9,752 nucleotides of DNA from contig JAUXDP010000111.1 in the NCBI GenBank assembly GCA_030618325.1, positions 1 through 9,752 of the forward strand, written 5' to 3'. Each line of letters starts with the position of its first letter. The stretch's first letter is position 1. The position numbers were made by a program, and so were the translations under genes. The notes beneath the pieces were generated by a model. That model worked only from the letters and a program-made list of their open reading frames with translations. It was not told where the DNA came from and did not search any database. Source of the DNA: Methylococcaceae bacterium. Lineage in GTDB: Bacteria; Pseudomonadota; Gammaproteobacteria; Methylococcales; Methylomonadaceae. Of the stretch, positions 7,494 to 9,752 are shown in pieces.

Positions 7494-7898
7494 ATGAAAA
7501 AAATCAATAAAACACCTTTAGCCGCTGCCGTAGGTACTGCTGTCGTTTCAACTATGACTGCTAATGCGGTTAATGCCGAAGCCAACCCATTTGGCACCTC
7601 CGAGCTAACAAATGGCTACATGCAGACAGCAGAATACATTCCCTACAAAGGTAAGACCAGCAAAGCCAAAACTGAGCAAAGCTGTGGTGCAGGTATGGGA
7701 AAAAAGGAAGGTGCTTGTGGAGAAGGAAAATGTGGTGACAACTTAAAAAAAGCCGCGCCCAAAATGGAAGAAGGTAAATGCGGGGAAAACAAATGTGGTG
7801 CTATGATGGAAGGCGACAAAATGAAAAAAGGCATGGAAATGTCTTGTGGCGCTATGATGAAAGGAAAAGAAGGTGCTTGCGGCGATATGAAAAAGTAA
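7494..7898 (+). CDS. hvfA: HvfA/bufferin-type RiPP metallophore precursor
   Basis: A 134-residue secreted, low-complexity Cys/Met/Lys/Glu/Gly-rich peptide. The start is the ATG at 7494, not the TTG at 7482: GGGAG at 7484-7488 sits at the right distance before it. The signal peptide is about residues 1-28, with a Lys-rich start, an Ala/Val/Thr core and probable cleavage after VNA (A28). A conserved-looking NPFG..ELTNGYM block follows at 31-43. The core then carries seven cysteines (64, 75, 80, 96, 101, 118, 129), all in ExxCG pentapeptides: EQSCG, EGACG, EGKCG, EGKCG, ENKCG, EMSCG, EGACG. Methionines cluster at 104-122. In the family, MNIO enzymes convert EGKCG cysteines into copper-chelating heterocycles, giving a periplasmic copper-buffering peptide. 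The downstream hvfB and hvfC genes support this. An unmodified metallothionein-like function is the alternative. Confidence 0.93.
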   Translation: MKKINKTPLAAAVGTAVVSTMTANAVNAEANPFGTSELTNGYMQTAEYIPYKGKTSKAKTEQSCGAGMGKKEGACGEGKCGDNLKKAAPKMEEGKCGENKCGAMMEGDKMKKGMEMSCGAMMKGKEGACGDMKK

Positions 7899-7906
7899 CC
7901 TGAGTG

Positions 7907-7929
7907 AGCCAGGCTGAAATAGCCTGGCT
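7907..7929 (+). promoter_or_regulatory. Hairpin between precursor and maturase genes
   Basis: A perfect 9-bp inverted repeat, AGCCAGGCT and AGCCTGGCT, with a 5-nt loop (GAAAT), begins 9 nt after the hvfA stop. It is GC-rich in an AT-rich setting and lacks a following T-run, so it is not a textbook intrinsic terminator. The likely roles are protection of the upstream hvfA message from 3' exonucleases or partial attenuation. Either would give much more precursor than enzyme, as RiPP operons usually need. Confidence 0.65.
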
Positions 7930-8009
7930 ATACCTCTACACAACGGCGTGAAGCAACGGGAGATTTGTTTCTACTAGCCAAAAAACCCTAATAAAACCAA
8001 GGCATTAAA

Positions 8010-8861
8010 ATGAATGCAACACAATATAAGGTTAACGGCTCAGGCTTGGGTCTCCGCAGATCCTTCCTCAACGAAATAGTAGCTCAGCCTGTTGAAGATA
8101 TTGATTTTTTTGAAGTTGCACCTGAAAACTGGATGAATATTGGTGGAAAATTAGGCAAACAGTTTCGCTCCATGACAGAAAAATTTCCATTTATCTGCCA
8201 TGGATTATCACTCTCCATTGGTAGCCCAGACCCGCTTGATGAAGAATTTGTTAAAACGCTAAAAACATTCATGGTGGACCATCAAATTCAATTTTATAGC
8301 GAACATCTCAGTTATTGCAGTAGTGATGGCCATTTATATGACCTAATGCCCATTCCGTTTACTTCCGAGGCTGTCAGTTACGTAGCTGACCGTATCCGAC
8401 GAGTACAAGACATTCTGGAGCAAAAAATAGCCATAGAAAATGTCTCTTATTACGCCGCCCCAGCACAGGAAATGGATGAAATAGATTTCTTTAATGCTGT
8501 TATTACAGAAGCTGACTGTGATGTACTGATTGATATTAATAATATTTATGTTAACAGCGTCAATCATGGTTACGATGCCGAAGCCTTTTTGAAAGCAATA
8601 CCCGCGCAACGAATTGCCTATGCACATATTGCCGGGCATTATGTTGAGGCTGAAGATTTTCTGGTAGATACTCACGGAGCTGATATTATCGATCCTGTCT
8701 GGAAATTATTGGGTAAAGCCTACGAACTTTACGGTGTATTTCCAACATTGCTGGAGCGAGATTTCAATATTCCAGCATTAGAAGAATTGGTCAAAGAAGT
8801 AAAAACCATAAAGGCGGTACAATACAGCTGGGGAAAACAGCATGATAAGCAGTCAGCTTAA
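8010..8861 (+). CDS. hvfB: HvfB-type MNIO peptide maturase (DUF692)
   Basis: A 283-residue cytosolic multinuclear non-haem iron oxidative enzyme with a TIM-barrel (xylose-isomerase-like) fold. Family motifs appear in order: GLGLR (12-16), FFEVAPENW (33-41), HGLSLSIG (64-71), SEHLSY (97-102), AIENVSYY (141-148), LIDINNIYVNS..NHGYD (173-189), AHIAGH (205-210), DTHG..I.DPVW (220-231) and LLERD (247-251). The conserved H64, H99, E143, H206, H210, D220, H222 and E249 are the expected iron-ligand candidates. In this family, with its DUF2063 partner, the enzyme oxidises precursor cysteines to thioamide/oxazolone or thiooxazole groups; which product is made here is unknown. The start ATG at 8010 has AAGG about 7 bases upstream. 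It lies 111 bp after hvfA and overlaps hvfC by 20 bp, so the enzyme pair is coupled. Confidence 0.95.
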   Translation: MNATQYKVNGSGLGLRRSFLNEIVAQPVEDIDFFEVAPENWMNIGGKLGKQFRSMTEKFPFICHGLSLSIGSPDPLDEEFVKTLKTFMVDHQIQFYSEHLSYCSSDGHLYDLMPIPFTSEAVSYVADRIRRVQDILEQKIAIENVSYYAAPAQEMDEIDFFNAVITEADCDVLIDINNIYVNSVNHGYDAEAFLKAIPAQRIAYAHIAGHYVEAEDFLVDTHGADIIDPVWKLLGKAYELYGVFPTLLERDFNIPALEELVKEVKTIKAVQYSWGKQHDKQSA

Positions 8862-9618
8862 AAACGTGTCTTTTAAAGACAAGCAGGTTGAATTTTCGAC
8901 CTATATCAGAGACCCAAAAAATAATCCTGCCCCAAGCGATGTAAAAATCCAGCGCATGGAAATGTACCGGACCCTGATTTTTAATAATGTTGAAGGCTTT
9001 ATATCCAGTAACTTCCCGGTGCTAAGAAGGATTTATGAAGACCATCCTTGGGAAGCAATGGTGCAAGATTTTTTCAGTCTCCATTCTAGCAAAACCCCCT
9101 ATTTTTCCGAGATTGCCGAAGAATTTCTACATTATCTTGAATACGAACGAGAGTCTCACCCGGAAGATCCTCCCTTTCTTCTGGAATTAGCTCATTATGA
9201 ATGGGTAGAAATGGCCGCATCAATAGCGCCGGAACATTTACCTAAACATAACTTAGATCAGGAAGAAGCCAATGAAGACAGTTCGCTGAAATTGTCACCA
9301 CTAGCCTGGCCACTTGTTTATCAGTATCCTGTTCACAAACTATCGCCAGAATTTCAGCCGACTACTCCACCTGAACAACCGACCTTTTTATTAGTTTTCC
9401 GTGACCGTGACGATGAAGTCCGATTTTTAGGGATCTCGCCGATGGCGTATCAACTATTGCAGCTTATCGAGGAAAATGAAGGAATTCTCTTGTCTCACTG
9501 CGCAAAACAATTAATTTCGCAATTTAACAACATAGCCCCAGAGGTAATAAATAAAGGGATACTGGAAACCATTAAAGAAATGGTAAGTAAGGACGTTGTT
9601 TTTCTTGATAAGCCTTAG
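8842..9618 (+). CDS. hvfC: HvfC-type maturase partner (DUF2063)
   Basis: A 258-residue cytosolic partner of the MNIO enzyme. The N-terminal helical DUF2063 domain (about 15-125) shows YIRDP (21-25), RM..YR around 38-43, NNVEGF (48-53), FPVL (58-61), a conserved W70, EEFLHYL (93-99) and LLELAHYEW (113-121). The C-terminal domain (about 150-258) starts with YPVHKLSP (162-169) and has an STAND-like beta-rich stretch, then an Asn/Ile/Gln-rich helix region. Family knowledge: HvfC/BufC-type proteins form complexes with the MNIO enzyme and help bind the precursor leader. The start ATG at 8842 lies inside hvfB, 7 bases after a GGGGA ribosome site, consistent with coupled translation and a roughly 1:1 ratio. 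The stop codon's last base is the first base of the large inverted repeat that follows. A hvfD-like (DoxX) gene, common in this locus, is not in the window. Confidence 0.93.
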   Translation: MISSQLKNVSFKDKQVEFSTYIRDPKNNPAPSDVKIQRMEMYRTLIFNNVEGFISSNFPVLRRIYEDHPWEAMVQDFFSLHSSKTPYFSEIAEEFLHYLEYERESHPEDPPFLLELAHYEWVEMAASIAPEHLPKHNLDQEEANEDSSLKLSPLAWPLVYQYPVHKLSPEFQPTTPPEQPTFLLVFRDRDDEVRFLGISPMAYQLLQLIEENEGILLSHCAKQLISQFNNIAPEVINKGILETIKEMVSKDVVFLDKP

Positions 9619-9738
9619 GTTCTGTTCAGATTGCGTCTGATTTTTGTGAGTACAAGGAAAAAGTGCACAGTTTATACGTATAAATGAGCACTTTTGACGC
9701 CGTAATCGCGAAAATCAGGCGTGAGCTGAATAGAAACC
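9618..9738. repeat. 121-bp nested inverted repeat (MITE-like or intergenic repeat)
   Basis: Concentric inverted repeats share one centre near 9677.5. The outermost arms are GGTTCTGTTCAG (9618-9629) and CTGAATAGAAACC (9726-9738), imperfect. Next are CTGATTTT (9637-9644) and AAAATCAG (9711-9718), perfect. Then AAAAGTGC (9659-9666) and GCACTTTT (9688-9695), perfect. At the centre is the perfect 14-bp palindrome TTTATACGTATAAA (9671-9684). Between the second and third arms the match is weaker, with several differences of the C/T or G/A type that would still pair as G-U in RNA. There is no ORF inside. The shape suits a miniature inverted-repeat element or a chromosomal intergenic repeat. As RNA it could also end or stabilise the hvfC transcript. 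Confidence 0.7.
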
Positions 9739-9752
9739 TTAGTTCTTTCTCC

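Noticed and set aside
7494..7898. Precursor read as a plain metallothionein or low-complexity artefact
   Set aside because: The signal peptide, the strict ExxCG pattern and adjacent DUF692/DUF2063 genes fit an RiPP precursor much better.
7643..7943. Two minus-strand frames (Phe/His/Pro-rich) opposite the precursor gene
   Set aside because: Their odd composition is simply the complement of the Lys/Glu/Gly-rich precursor repeat; no signal or ribosome site supports them.
8343..8675. 110-codon open frame on the minus strand inside hvfB
   Set aside because: It is fully opposite conserved hvfB motifs and has no family features.
1..9752. CRISPR arrays, tRNA or rRNA genes, insertion-sequence transposases
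   Set aside because: No regularly spaced repeats, cloverleaf-like sequence, rRNA signature or transposase motif was seen on either strand.

Overview
The window looks like a stretch of a gammaproteobacterial chromosome with moderate-to-low GC (roughly 40-45% by eye). The evidence is the strongly gammaproteobacterial character of MetG (with a fused C-terminal tRNA-binding domain) and Nth (which keeps the E. coli residue numbering of its catalytic and Fe-S residues), the RnfB-like protein placed just before nth, and a HvfABC-type locus. A methanotroph-like (Methylococcales) or Legionella-like lineage is plausible, but the sequence alone does not settle it.

Layout, left to right. (1) Bases 1-239 are the 3' end of an mgtE-type Mg2+ channel gene. 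(2) A metallo-beta-lactamase-fold hydrolase gene runs on the minus strand (283-1155). (3) A 209-bp AT-rich divergent region follows; it holds a perfect TATAAT and a short palindrome. (4) A two-gene plus-strand pair follows: a spore-photoproduct-lyase-like radical SAM protein overlapping a short-chain dehydrogenase by 13 bp. (5) A tight housekeeping operon comes next: metG, a hotdog/MaoC-like protein of unknown substrate, an orphan soluble RnfB-like ferredoxin, and nth. (6) After a 210-bp gap comes the most interesting part, a three-gene RiPP metallophore locus. It consists of a secreted Cys/Met-rich precursor (hvfA/bufA type, 7494-7898), a DUF692 multinuclear iron oxygenase (hvfB/bufB, 8010-8861) and a DUF2063 partner (hvfC/bufC, 8842-9618). 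(7) A 121-bp nested inverted repeat starts at the hvfC stop codon.

How the last locus is expected to work: the precursor has an Ala-X-Ala signal peptide and seven cysteines, every one in an E-x-x-C-G pentapeptide. HvfB with HvfC would oxidise those cysteines to copper-chelating heterocycles before export to the periplasm, giving a copper-buffering peptide. Two regulatory signals fit this: a sigma-E/ECF-like promoter (GGAACTT-N16-TCAGA) about 120 bp upstream of hvfA, and a 9-bp perfect stem between hvfA and hvfB without a U-tract, suited to differential expression of precursor over enzymes. The family (bufferins / HvfA) has been described recently, so the novelty here lies in this particular precursor, its mixed motif set, its regulation and the flanking palindromic element.
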